A stretch of DNA of 64,000 nt, taken from Synanceia verrucosa (taxonomy: Eukaryota; Chordata; Actinopteri; Perciformes; Synanceiidae). Below are positions 10,122 through 21,110 of this stretch, one piece after another (within the stretch, counting starts at the first letter, position 1; the number at the start of each line of letters is the position of its first letter). The notes beneath the pieces are model-generated. The model ran no database searches. It had not been told where the DNA came from and worked only from the letters and a program-made list of their open reading frames with translations. The translations under genes were made by a program, and so were the position numbers. The stretch is from NCBI GenBank assembly GCA_029721515.1, contig CM056556.1, forward strand, positions 19,782,645 to 19,846,644, in the 5' to 3' direction.

Positions 10122-10714
10122 AAGTGGTGGGCAATATGGCCTAAAATTTATATTGTGGTATAATTTGAACCATAGCCGGTAGACAGTATATACAGTATCA
10201 TGGTATACTTTGGTATGTAAAGTACAACAGGTAACTTTTACCCAAACATATAAACACAAAATTGGAGAATTACTTAAAAGTGCAAAATCAACAATCAACT
10301 TTAGAGGTAGACCCAAGCCTGTAAACAAGTAGCTTTCATGCTAATTGGCACACTAAAAGGCAAGTTTAACTGTAAAACTAAACACACATAAACAAAGAAG
10401 AATTAAAACACACATACAATATTTTACTGGTTGTCAAACTACCTTTAACACAATAATGCTGCCTTCAGTATTATTATTGCCTTCAGCGATCATTTTAATT
10501 TGTTTAACAAATGGCTATATTCAACACAAACAGTGCAGCAACACAGAGAGTAGAACATATGACAACCAATAATGGTTACAGGCATATGTTCTCACTAATT
10601 CTGTAGAACAGTGAAACCTTTTAGCTGCTGCTTGTCTGCGATAGGCAGGTATAACTCAAAGTCTTTACCACTGGCTAAATTTATATCGTATACCGTTTAT
10701 ACTGCCCACCCCTA
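10122..10714. mobile_element. MITE with GGTGGGCAATAT-type terminal inverted repeats
   Basis: The left end agtggtgggcaatatg and the reverse complement of the right end aggggtgggcagtata match, and the interior is AT-rich without coding capacity. I found no matching target duplication, so it is probably an old hAT-type non-autonomous element with one decayed flank. Confidence 0.55.
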
Positions 10715-11826
10715 CTTCTGGGAGGTCTGTTTTTTTCTTTTAATTATAGTTTTAATTTATTTCAGTTAGCAAAAATGTTTTTTCAATTCAAGTTTTCGTA
10801 TTTCGCTCGTTTTCGTTAACAATAATAACCTTGGTGACCGATCAGTGGCGTCATCTCCTCTTTAAGAAAGCTGAGCAAACATCAGCAGCAGCTCAGCTTG
10901 TAGTCCCTCAGAAATGTCTTGTGGAATGCATTGGAGGAACTGCTTTATTCAGCATTTATATCACCAGGTTTGTTTGTTTTAATTTGGCTACCAGTAAAAA
11001 CTTCCTGAACAATGAACACTGAATACTTACTGATTGATGAAATTACAGCAATAGCGGTGAAGACAACAACTCCCGCCCTACACAACATCAAACTGTCTTT
11101 TGTTATGGTTGTGATTGCCAGACATCATAGTGGCAAAAAATTACACATTACATAATTAAAACTCTGGCCAGATCTTACATTTGAACAATTAGAGACAAAT
11201 CTTTACAGACATTTCATTAAAACATGCCTCTGTCTCTTTTTAAATGTTTATACAAAAATCTCTTTGAAGGACTACAAGTTTTCAACTTTCAACTATGCAA
11301 CTTTTGCAAGAATAAAATGAACACCAAACTAGTCCCTTCTGGACTAAAAACAACCTTGTGTAACCCTTCTGAGTAGATAAAGGATTTTGAGAGTAAATGC
11401 TTTCAAGACCAAAGCCTGACAGAATTTATTCCACATCCAAGAACATAAGCAACGCTGCAACAACACCATGTTAACTTGGAGGGCAGGGCTTTCTCAGTAA
11501 GATGGCTCTTTGAGTTCTCAGCCTGAGGAAAAGAAGCCATTACCACCATGATTGCTTTCAGGGCATCATAAAAGCCAGGGCAGAGAGCTGACAAAGGCCA
11601 CTTTTGTGAGGCACAGGATAGTACGGACATCATCTTCATGCTGTTGAGGGGGAATCATGGCCTCTATATTCCCCACAGATCACACACACAGCCATGACCA
11701 GGGTCAAATGCGATTAAAGCTATCGCTCAGCAATTACCTGATAGAAAAGACCAGATTTAACAGGAAGAAGGGAGAGTGCAGACAGGGTTAACAGGAAGTG
11801 GGGTGAATGTTGGATGAGGCAGAAAC
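10715..11826. other. intronic or 3' flanking sequence downstream of trhr exon 4, unassigned
   Basis: It contains a gttttcgttaacaataataacc repeat-like end near 10,790-10,835. A 78-codon minus-strand frame at 11,403-11,639 resembles no family I know. Neither strand shows the expected TM6 (VTKMLAVVV-like) or TM7 (NPVIYN-like) coding sequence. Confidence 0.5.
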
Positions 11827-11950
11827 CTGTTTCCTAGAGGACAGCGCACTCTTTGAACGGCTCTGGCGACCCCCCTTTCCTGCTTCCGAGGCTTGCTGGC
11901 AGCTCCGATGCAAGGTGGTGGCACTGGTGTCAGGATGGTTGGGCAGAGGA
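11827..11950 (-). CDS. trhr: trhr exon 4: intracellular loop 3
   Basis: 124 bases. The first base completes a Ser codon; 41 codons follow (PLPNHPDTS... ending SALSSRKQ). Ser-rich, basic ICL3 ending in the family signature SSRKQ immediately before TM6. Donor CAG|GTTTCT. The next exon should begin VTKML-like and was not found. Confidence 0.85.
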
Positions 11951-14900
11951 CTGGGGAGACACAAGCAGCATGTTATATTTGATGGTTGGTTTAGTGTCTT
12001 GATTTAATTAAGGTCTTATGAGATGGCTTGATTTAACATGTGCTGTAGTGTTTCTTAATAGGTCTCAACAGCCTGCAATTTATTTAACTGGTTAGAGTTA
12101 AATATGGATGGAAAAAGGCTCTAATTATGTATTAATTATTTCATGTCATATGTTCACACTATTTTCGTCTGTGTCAGGTGCTTAATGTCATGAATCTTGC
12201 ATCTAAGGTAAGTTTTCAGCGCTCCGCATGCGGAGTCAGAGATATCCTGATTTTAGTTCCTGTATGGTTCAATTAACCAAACCAAAACCAATGGAGCCAA
12301 AAAGGTCTTTCATTTTACTCCACCTGGTAGTGCATTATCTTGCACTTCATGCTGTCAGTTTATAATGCAGGCTTTCAGTTATATAGTATGTAAAATTGGT
12401 AAAGAATCTTTATCAATGGATAGACCTGTGAGTTAATATTCTTTTACAGTACCTGAGGTAGAGGATCTGTGCTATTAAGCCATACAGCACAATGGCAAGG
12501 AGCAATGGGATGATGTAGAAAATGGCAAAGTCTATGAGGTAGATGGGCAGGTAGAGCTCCCGTTTCACTTTGTAGCCACACTGCACATGTCCATCCTGGC
12601 TGACCTGAATGCCACACAGTTTTCATGGAGACATTATAATAAAACTAATTGACTCTGAGCAGAGATACACATAATAGTATTTCACATACACTAAACAATG
12701 ATAATGGCACAGAGCTCTGAGAAACCTTTACACAGCAGGGGTGTTGAACCAGCATATGGACAAAAGATTCTTGGTTGCAATTTAGAGTTAACAATTATAC
12801 TAGTATGCATGTCTTTGCAATGTGGAGGGAAGCCTGGAGAAAAGGCTTCCTTCCGTGGAGAAAATCTCAGATCCCTCTTGCTGTGAGGCAGTGCTAACCA
12901 CTACCATGCTACACACATTTACACTATTAACACACAAAAATCTAATGCAGTATCTAACCTGAATGTCCACCAGGAAAAACCACAGCATGCAGTAGATGCA
13001 GGTAAAAATCCAAACTCCAGCAATGATCCGCTTGGCCCGGGACACTGTGCACACTGTCTGAGCCTTCATGGGATGGCAGATAGCTATGTACCTGCATGCA
13101 AAGTTAAAATGGAGGGTTCAAGCACAACTATGGCTGAGAATATTTAAACTGTCTGTGATTTGTTGGTAAGTAGATACCACAATTTTAAAACTGAAATGTT
13201 AGTATGTCTGACTGAAAAAAAAAACATTCAAGAGCTTATTAAGGTTCTTGAAGTATCCAAAACATAGTGGAGTATGTGCAATAATGTAAAGGAACATGTG
13301 TTTTTTATGTTGTTGCACTTACTTTCCATTAATATCAACCATTTTCCAAATTGTATCATTCAGTACAACTGTGTGTAAACCTACCTTTCATGCATTTATT
13401 GGTTCAGGAACAGGAAACCCTTCAATGAATCAAATCAATCTTCAGTTTCAGCCCCATTTTCTTACAGCAATACACTAATACAGTAAGCAGTGATGCTGTG
13501 TTACCTAAGCATTTGTTAAGTTTCTCCCAGTTTATTTACATTCTAAAACACACAAATCTAAAATACACACACACACGGCTTGACTTGACTTAATTTACTT
13601 GTTTTGTCTCTTTGAATGTGTTTCCTTAATTTTCAATGCATTGACCAACTTATGTTCAGTCACGTTCAGTTGACCATTTTGTCTCCTCATTGTGAGCGCT
13701 TTTGTATAAGTACTCAACAAAAATATAAACACACAAACTTTGAATGGTGAACTGTATTTCATGGTGACTGTCATGAAATATGATCAGATTCTTGATGTAT
13801 TCGTTTATTGAATGATTTGTTTTGGACAAACCCAGTAGTCGTGTTTCATTTGGCTACTCCTATTGACTATAATCTCAGATTGAGTTTTTCTACTCACGAG
13901 AGTCATTGAGCATGGCAGAGTGGTGGTCAGTATGTGTGACCAGTACACAGACACACCTTACAGTCTGGCCAATAAAAGGGCACACCACAATGTGGACTTC
14001 TGTCACTTGTAAAATGTCACAGATGTCACAAATCATGAGGGAGCGTACCATGCTGAATGCTGGTTTAAGCATTACAGCAGTGGCAACACATCTGAATGTG
14101 CATCGTTCCACTGTCAGCCACCTCAGGACACCTTTGGGATGTTCTGGATATGTGTGTCCGCATTTGAGTGGCTCTGCAGATGGTATGGGACAACATCCCA
14201 CAGGTCATGATCGACAACCTGGTGATGTCCATGCATCACCTCTGCACAAAGCTAATGGTGGACACACTCGTTATTGACATTTGTGAACTCGGACTATCGA
14301 CCCCCCATAAAATTGTGCTGTTATTTTTGGATATTTACTCTATTTTGTGACATATAAATAACTTCATATCGTTCATATTTTTGTTGAGTGTAGAATATAG
14401 ATTTAGATTACTATACCTCCTTGTGAGTGCCTTTTATTGTAGAATAAATTCTGTTAATATTTGCACTTATCTCCTTGTGAGAATTTTTTCTGTATAGTTT
14501 AGCCGAGCTGTAGTAGTAGTCCTGTTATCTCTAGTGAACCTTTTGTTCGTAGCTTTGAATTTGTTTTTCTTTTCTTTGACATTTTCCCTCACTCCATACT
14601 CCTTGAAAGCACTTCTTCGCGTTTACCTTGCTTCTGCTTTATTTGCAAGTGCTATCCAGTACAAACAAAAAGAACTATTACTTCGAAATACTGATTAACA
14701 GTGTCATGCTTTTGGGTCCACGCCGAGAGATGACATCTTCATGGTATGCATCCTTTGTCTGTTCCCTCAAAACATTAAAAACAAACTGTTAAGGTTAGGG
14801 GACCTTAAAGGAACATGCCACCGCATGTCTATACCGAACTACGGGGTTGGACAATGAAACTGAAACACTGGCCAATAGTGTTGGAGGTTTCATGGCTAAA

Positions 14901-17900
14901 TTTGAGCAGTCTGGTGGCCAAACTTCATTGATTGCACATTGCACCAGTAAGAGCAGAGTGTGAAGGTTCAATTAGTAGAGTAATAGCAGAGTTTTGCTTA
15001 AAATATTGCAATGCACACAACATTATGGGTGACATGTCAGAGTTCAAAAGAGGACAAATTGTCACAAACTGTGACCAAGACAGCAAGTCTGTGATGTATC
15101 AAAGGCCACAGTATCCAGGGTAATGTCAGCATACCACCAAGAAGGATGAACCACATCCAAAAGGAGTAACTGTGGACGCAAGAGCAAGCTGTCTGAAAGG
15201 GTTGTCCGGGTGCTAACCCGGATAGTATCCAAAAAACATAAAACCACAGCTGCCCAACTCACCGCAGAATTAAATGTGCACCTCAACTCTCCTCTTTCCA
15301 CCAAAACTGTCTGTCGGGAGCTCCACGGGGTCAATATCCATGGCCGGGCTGCTACAGCCAAACCTTTGGTCACTCGTGCCAATGCCAAATGTCGGTTTCA
15401 GTGGTGCCAACAGTGAAAATCTTGGGCTGTGGACAATGTGAAACATGTACTGTTCTCTGATGAGTCCACCTTTGCTGTCTTTCCCACATTTGGGAGAGTT
15501 ACGGTGTGGAGAAGCCCCAAAGAAGGGTACCACCGTTGCATGCCTAGAGTGACGCATTGGGGTGGATCGTTGATGGTTTGGGCTGCAATATCATGGCATT
15601 GCCTAGGCCCAATACTTGTGCTAGATGGGCACGTCACTGCCAGATCCAAATATTATTGAGCCACTTTGGGGTGTTGTGGAGGAGCGAGTCAGGAAATGTT
15701 TTCCTCCACCAGCATCACGTAGTGACCTAGCCACTATTCTACAAGAAGAATGGCTCAAAATCCCTCTGGCCATTGTGCAGGACTTGTATCTGTTATTCCC
15801 AAGATGAATTGATGCTGTGTTAGACACAGAAGGAGGTCCTACACCATACTAATGAATTGTTGTGGTCTAAAACCAGGCGTTTTAGTTTCATTGTCCAATA
15901 GTGATGGGCAAAACAGTTCTTTTGACTGAACTGAATCTGTACGAATCTTTCATTAAAAAGATCCGTTCAAAAGATTCGTTCACCGAATCACAGAGATTCC
16001 CCCAGCCCCCCAATGATACTGCAGCAAGAACGACGTTCACCTGTGGTCGTTCTTCAGTCCTCTTTCTGTTACTGTATAAATTTACTTAATGTTGTAAACT
16101 AGGAAAGCTGGGGAGATTAAAAATAAAAGTTTATATAGGCTGAAGACCTACAGTCATGGAAAAAATTATTAGACCACCCTTGTTTTCTTCAATTTCTTGT
16201 TCATTCTAATATCTGGTACCACTAAACGTATAATACAATGAACACAACAAAAAATGCAGCTGGTCACATAATACTTTATGTCCTATTTGACATTCTTAAG
16301 CTTAATTGATTCCCAGGGTATATAAGAGGCCATTTCATGTCACAAGCAGCACTGCACATGCAAAGGCCTAGAGTGGTTTCCTGCTTACATTCAAGCCGTA
16401 GCACAACTCAGAAGTTGTCAGCTCTCACATAATGCCTAAAACAAAAGAATTATGTGAAGCAACAAAGGCAGCCATCTTGGCACTGCTGGAAATTGGCATG
16501 AGTGAGAGACAGGTAGCGAAAAAGACAGCCGTTCATTACAACAAAAAAAAACAAGCTGAACATGGCACTACTAAATTGCTACCTGGCCGTGGCAGGAAAC
16601 GCGTCTTTCTACCCCACGAGATGACCGTGCACTCATCCGCTCCTGTGTCAGGAATCGTCGTCCAGACCTCCAGGGACCTTAAAAATGAGTGGGCACTGTC
16701 GAGAAATGTGACTTGCTCGGCAAGGACAGTTCGAAACCGACTTGTTGAAGCTGGTTTGAAGTCACACAGAGCACGCAAGAAGCCCTTCATCAATGAAAGG
16801 CAGAGGAAGGCCCGGTTACTCTTTGCTCGAGACCACAAGGATTGGACTGTTGATGATTGGGCTAAGGTTCTCTTCAGTGATGAATCCAATTTTGAATTGA
16901 TGCCCACTCCAGCCAACTTACTGGTTAGGAGGAAGCCTGGAGAAGCTTACAACCCAGACTGTCTTGCCCCTACAGTAAAACATGGGGTGGATCAGTCATG
17001 ATCTGGGGTTGTTTCAGTCTGAGTGGAACAGGGCAAATGCAATTGTGTGAAGGCCGAATGAACCAGGTCAAGTACAGGACTACCCTTGAAAACAGTCTTC
17101 TTCCATCAGCTGGAAAACTCTTTCCTGCCTCGAATGACTGGATTTTCCAACAAGACAATGCCCCTTGCCACACGGCAAGGTCAGTTAAAGCCTGGATGGA
17201 GAACCACAACATTCGTGCCTTGGCCTGCTCAATCACCAGATCTTAATCCAATTGAAAACCTGTGGAAAATCATCAAACTCAAAATGGAGAACCACAAGCC
17301 CAAAACAAAGAAAATTTGTTTGAATTTGTCCAACAGGAATGGGCTGCTGTGACAGCAGAACAATGTCAGAAGCTGGTGGAGAGCATGCCAAGACGCATGG
17401 CTGCAGTCATCAAAAACAATGGTTATGCAATCAAGTATTAACTCTTGTGTGTATCATGTGTTTAAAGCAAACAGAAAAGAAAACATGGAATGCTTAAAAG
17501 TAGTGTTTTTGGCGGTACAATGCCATAGCTATTGATGTAAGAATTTAAGTAATTTTGGTTATTATCAAGAAAACCATGGAAAATGAATAATCCTTAGTTC
17601 TTAAATTAAACTCTCATGAGCTATTTTTGTTGTTATCATTATAATTGTCCAAACAAATGTACCTTTAGTTGAGCCAGGCATTAAAATTAACAAGAAATTG
17701 AAGAAAACAAGGGTGGTCTAATAATTTTTTCCATGACTGTATATGCATTTCTAGCCTTTTAAAATAACAAATATAGTGTACGTGGCTTCCTCCTCCTCCG
17801 AAGCCCTTACTCACCCCCCCTCGTTCTGAGGAGCAACGAACTCGCTCCGAGTTCAGTGAACGAACTGCTGCAGCTTCCTGGTAGAATCACTCGTTCGTTC

Positions 17901-19614
17901 AGTGAACGGATCACGGCAGCTTCCTGGTACGATCATTCGTTCGTTCAGTTAACAAAATGTTCAGTGAACGAATCACTGCAGCTTCCTGCTAGAATCACTC
18001 GTTCGCTCAGTGAGTCGCCCCTCCCCTCCCCTCGCTGGCCGGGTCGTTCATCGAAGATTCACGAGTCATGAACTAACAAATGAGGCAGTTCAACTCCCGG
18101 CCACCACGCTGAGACTGAGCTCAAGTGAACTGAATAAGGAACGAATCAGTTCAGGAAGTGATTCATTTCAGTTCGCTCACTCAAAAGATTCATCCTTTCG
18201 AACGAATCGTTCGCGAACTACACAACACTATTGTCCAACCCCTGTATGTTCTTCCCTGATCTTTGACAAGTTGATACATACCTCTCTCATCTTTGTGCAT
18301 GCACTCAATCGCTCTGGCGTGCTGCAGTATTTTGTTAGCATTTAGCATAGCCCAGTACTTTTCATAGTCACTCACTGAATGAGCAAAGGGAGAGAGAATA
18401 ATGATATTACTGCGCTGACATCGAAGTGCTCCCAAGTGTAATTCCACCATACATTATAATTCTCTTTTTTATCCTCTTAGAAAAACGTTTTATTTTGTGC
18501 ATCCATACTTGGGTCAACTAACTACTCACGTAACAGTATTTAAATAGGGAAAACGTGGAAGTGCTTGGTCACTTCTAACTTCACCCCTGTTTGGATCCCA
18601 GTGAAAGTACTGGGCTATGCTAAATGCTAACAAAATTGTGCAGTGCGCCAGAGTGATTGAGTGCACACACAAAGACGAGAGAGTTATGTAGTGCTGCCCC
18701 TCCCTAAACGCAGATCACGAAGTCCAAATAAAATTTCGCTTAGGGCCCCATTTCGGTCAGGGGCAGCACTGGAGGTATGTATCATCTCGTCTAAAATCAT
18801 GGAAGAACATAGTCCAGTATGGAAATATGGTGGCGTGTTCCTTTAAATAATTTTAGGACTCTTTCTGAAACAAGTGTTGTTGTTGTTCTTCTGGGCATGA
18901 AAGTCTCACAAGATCACAGATCTCAGCAGGATATATGTAACGTCTCAAAAACTTTTTTTTCAGCTAAGACGTTAGAATTTGATATATAAATTATCAAATT
19001 GCAAAAGTAAGTATTGAAAAGACAGTTACACAAACAGTTAGCATAAGAAATAGAATAGTTCTAATCAATAATCAACTGCATCAGATGACATCACTGACAC
19101 TTGTCTTCTGCCATGCAAATTAGAAGACATTCGCCGACAAAAGTATATTGAATGCCAATGTCAACAAAAAATAGTACAACAAAGCAAAAGCTGTACAGAA
19201 TACAATCATGATAAGTTGTTCCCATTCTCACCTTTCCACAGTGAAGGCGGTGATGGAGCAGGACGACACATTGATGCCCAGGTACTGAAAGTAGGTGATC
19301 CCCAGGCACCCAGCGTGGCCAAAAACCCATGTGCCTGTCAGGCTGTCTGACACATTGGGTAGCCCCGCCACCACAAGCACCATTAGGTCTGCTATGGCTA
19401 GGCTGACAAGATAACAGTTGGTGGGTGTCCTCATGTGGCGTGTGGTGAGGACCACAAGGACCACCATGATGTTTCCAACGATGCCCGCACCACACACCAG
19501 CAGGACCAGGAAAACTGACACTGCCTTGTACTCTAATGACTCAGAGATAGTGTTGCTGGGACTTAGAGAGATGTTGGTTGGAGTGTCAATTCTGGAGCTC
19601 ACATTGTCGGTCAT
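11827..19614 (-). CDS. trhr: thyrotropin-releasing hormone receptor-like GPCR, 5' four exons (3' part not found)
   Basis: Class A GPCR for the tripeptide TRH; family members signal from the plasma membrane through Gq and phospholipase C. Four exons (19,614-19,232; 13,091-12,959; 12,604-12,453; 11,950-11,827) join in frame with GT-AG introns into 264 codons. Human TRHR is about 398. Visible: three N-terminal glycosylation-type sites (NVSS, NISL, NVSD in ECL1), TM1 with GNIMVV, TM2 with LAIADL, TM3 with ITYFQYLGIN (Tyr and Asn that bind TRH in the family), an ERY motif split by intron 1, TM4 ending in WFFLVDIQ, QCGYK in ECL2, TM5, and an ICL3 ending SSRKQ. TM6, TM7 and tail are missing from the window. 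Neighbouring zc3h18 is divergent. As I recall, mouse Trhr2 and Zc3h18 share a chromosome, which would favour a trhr2-type paralogue; the paralogue is unproven. Confidence 0.88.
12453..12604 (-). CDS. trhr: trhr exon 3: ECL2 and TM5
   Basis: 152 bases reading VSQDGHVQCGYKVKRELY, then IYLIDFAIFYIIPLLLAI and YGLIAQILYL. It carries the ECL2 cysteine expected to pair with the cysteine at the top of TM3, and the TM5 proline. Donor is GTACTG after AG (phase 2). Confidence 0.9.
12959..13091 (-). CDS. trhr: trhr exon 2: ICL2 and TM4
   Basis: 133 bases. The first base completes the Arg of ERY. The 44 codons that follow begin YIAICHPMKAQ and run through SRAKRI and TM4 (CIYCMLWFFLVDIQ). Acceptor CAG and donor GTTAGA are in phase with exons 1 and 3. 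Confidence 0.92.
13713..14390 (+). mobile_element. Tc1/mariner-type element, internally deleted, in trhr intron 1
   Basis: Bounded by TA on both sides (13,711-13,712 and 14,391-14,392), with inverted ends ctcaacaaaaatataaac and its complement. The plus strand at about 14,034-14,130 encodes the transposase helix-turn-helix (RERTMLNAGLS, AVATHLNVHRSTVSHLR). The catalytic part is deleted (678 bp total), so it is non-autonomous. Confidence 0.85.
15033..15850 (+). pseudogene. Tc1-type transposase, multiply broken
   Basis: The N-terminal part starts MSEFKRGQIV with several stops. The second DNA-binding region is open at 15,210-15,416 (TTAAQLTAELN, KTVCRELHG, NAKCRFQWC). The first catalytic Asp block is at 15,429-15,650 (VLFSDESTF, THWGGSLMVWAA). 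A deletion then removes the second Asp block and the frame resumes at PDPNIIEPLWGVVEERV, which carries the catalytic Glu. Missing D2, stops and frameshifts make it inactive. Confidence 0.85.
16151..17739 (+). mobile_element. Tc1-like element, innermost of the nest, nearly full length
   Basis: TA flanks at 16,149-16,150 and 17,740-17,741. Long inverted ends begin cagtcatggaaaaaattatt and extend about 50 bp (agaccacccttgttttcttc follows). At 1,589 bp it has the normal length of a complete Tc1 element and carries an almost complete transposase. It must be the youngest layer of the nest. Confidence 0.9.
16432..17442 (+). pseudogene. Tc1 transposase (DDE), full length but frame-broken
   Basis: Cut-and-paste transposase of about 335 residues. 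Start MPKTKELCEATKAAIL opens the helix-turn-helix. All three catalytic blocks survive: VLFSDESNF (about 16,870), FQQDNAPCHTAR (about 17,148) and SPDLNPIENLW (about 17,230). The protein is broken by a frameshift in the region 16,550-16,680, another near 16,985 (KHG then GGSVMIWGCF out of frame), one near 17,220 and one near 17,310. It ends PRRMAAVIKNNGYAIKY with a stop at 17,440-17,442. Few lesions, so it is a recent casualty compared with the other copies here. Confidence 0.88.
19232..19614 (-). CDS. trhr: trhr exon 1 (coding): N-terminus to TM3
   Basis: Starts at the ATG at 19,614 (MTDNVSSRIDTPTN). It encodes 127 codons plus two bases, through TM1 (about 30-54), TM2 (about 66-90) and TM3 (about 103-125). 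The exon ends at AG|GTGAG, splitting the Arg codon of the ERY motif. No other in-frame upstream Met is needed, because the N-terminal length is normal for the family. Confidence 0.92.
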
Positions 19615-19689
19615 ATCTGCAAGCTGGTGGCCTCTTTTATTCTCTCAGTATTTGTTAAGCTGGCTGCATTGTATTGATTAAAATGTTGA

Positions 19690-20570
19690 GGGGCATGATG
19701 GTGAAATATTAACAGTTTTTTTGCCCTTCATTTAGAACATTAACTCTCATTTACAGCCAGTCCAGTTAAAATAAATAAACACTGCTTGTTTTCTTTTCCT
19801 TGATATTTCCTTCCAACATTCACCTTCACTGACCCTAACTTTATTTTAATTAATGAAGAAAAGTGAAAAAGAATAACATTTCCGTTGAGTCACCTACAAA
19901 TAGAAAATGAGTTCAATTAGTTGTCCAAACAGGGAATTGTATTGTCAGTAACCTTTGAATTGCCTTTGGCCTTCCATGTGTCTAAGATAAACACACATTA
20001 ACACATTTCTGTATGGGCACCTTCAGGTATCTAATTCTGGTGCAGTGAGCTAGTAAATACTGCTTGAAAGAAAATGTGCTCCAAAAACTCATGGTGGTTA
20101 AAAAAAAAGGATGGGGGTGAACATAAAACACTGCTGATTTCAAATGACAATGACATGCTGTAATTGCAAAGGTGTCTTAATTTTTGTCTGGAGTTGACAT
20201 TTTGTCCCGAGTTTGGCACTATAGTGCAATGTTCATCATCTAGTGAGTGTGAATGTGGAATTAATGTCAATGTGATCATTTTATTTTATGTGTTCGGCCA
20301 GATCGGAGGGTGAAAGAAATACCAGCACAGATCTGATAGGTAAATGATCAACATAGTTATTGAGTAAATCTTGCAGAATTTTTTGGAAATGACTCTCTTC
20401 TTTTGTTCTTTTGTCCTTGATCTGGCAATAACATATTAATGTCTGGTGACTACAGCTGTCTGAGAATGCAAATCTCATTTTACTTTATTAGTTTTCCATT
20501 CATCATCTACAGATGCACATAAAACAACTTTCATTATTAATCTGAAAGACCATGAAATTTTATCACTAAG
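19690..20570. other. 5' flank of trhr, unassigned
   Basis: AT-rich non-coding sequence upstream of the trhr start codon. It must contain the promoter and any non-coding first exon, but I see no convincing TATA box, CpG cluster or splice-bounded exon. Confidence 0.4.
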
Positions 20571-20572
20571 TG

Positions 20573-20705
20573 GGGCAGCTCTAGCTCATTGACAAGAGTG
20601 GTCAAACCCCAAAGTTGTGGGTTCAGTCCCATGCCCCTAGAAGCCCATTAGCCGGTTTCACACCATCGAGCCAAAGCCAAGCTTTGCTTGATATATTTAT
20701 ATTGC
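20573..20705 (+). mobile_element. tRNA-derived SINE fragment
   Basis: Reads gtggggcagctctagctcat with an A-box-like tagctcattgacaagagtgg, then a B-box-like gggttcagtccc, in the spacing of a tRNA-type RNA polymerase III promoter. The flanking text is not a foldable tRNA. Confidence 0.5.
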
Positions 20706-20994
20706 AAAAGACAGTTTGAACTACAGTATGTTAAACGGATTACCATGTGTCAGTAGATGTAGCCTACACAGTGCCTGAACTAAAACAAAGGATGTATGCG
20801 TGACAACATCACAAATATGTATTTTAGTTCAGGCACTGTGAAAGCTACATACGTAGGCACTAGGGGCCCTTAGTGAACTATGACACACAGGAAATAGGGT
20901 CTGTTTACAGACTGAATTTTCTCAAGTTATGGTCAACTCTGGACTCAAATGAAAATAGTGATAGCGTAGCCCATCATATTAAACGTCTGTAATA

Positions 20995-21110
20995 GGGTCG
21001 CAGGGGGGCTGGAGCCTACCCCAGCTGTCTTAGGACGGAAGGCAGGGTACACCCTGGACAAGTCGCCACCTCATCGCAGGGCAACCCCTCGTAATCAAGT
21101 AATGATAATG
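20995..21110. repeat. dispersed 'gggctggagcctaccccagctg' repeat
   Basis: A common fish repeat tail. Related text occurs at 29,255-29,350, 57,650-57,710 and, inverted, at the end of the SINE at 37,627-37,675. It often marks the 3' end of SINE/LINE copies; class not assigned. Confidence 0.55.

Larger units (their letters stand above)
15899..18230. mobile_element. hAT-type element with perfect 8-bp target duplication, nested in the Tc1 element
   Basis: The identical 8-mer ttgtccaa flanks it at 15,891-15,898 and 18,231-18,238. Termini are TAGTGATGGG and (reverse complement of the right end) TAGTGTTGTG. Inside, many gttcgttcagtgaacgaatc-like palindromic motifs surround GC-rich runs. No hAT transposase is visible; the only coding matter belongs to the Tc1 element inserted into it (16,151-17,739). 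Confidence 0.85.
14842..18244 (+). mobile_element. Tc1-like element nested in the TTAA element
   Basis: Flanked by TA at 14,840-14,841 and 18,245-18,246. The left end is cggggttggacaatgaaact; the right end carries the inverted ttgtccaacccctg. Its transposase remnant is at 15,033-15,850. The right terminal repeat is split from the body by a hAT element, so only 8-14 bp of the right end remain beyond it. Confidence 0.85.
14809..18842. mobile_element. TTAA-flanked inverted-repeat element (outermost of a nest)
   Basis: Flanked by TTAA at 14,805-14,808 and 18,843-18,846. Ends aggaacatgccaccgcat and (reverse complement of the right end) aggaacacgccaccatat match. The inverted similarity continues for well over 100 bp: 18,247-18,360 pairs with about 18,605-18,800. 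TTAA targets are used by piggyBac and Kolobok transposons; no transposase is visible. Without its insertion the element would be about 630 bp. Confidence 0.8.

Noticed and set aside
11403..11639. 78-codon minus-strand frame considered as the missing trhr 3' exon
   Set aside because: It shows neither the TM6 nor the NPxxY-type TM7 motif and no in-phase acceptor fitting exon 4.
16432..17442. Tc1 transposase considered as possibly active
   Set aside because: All catalytic motifs are present but in different frames; several frameshifts break the protein.
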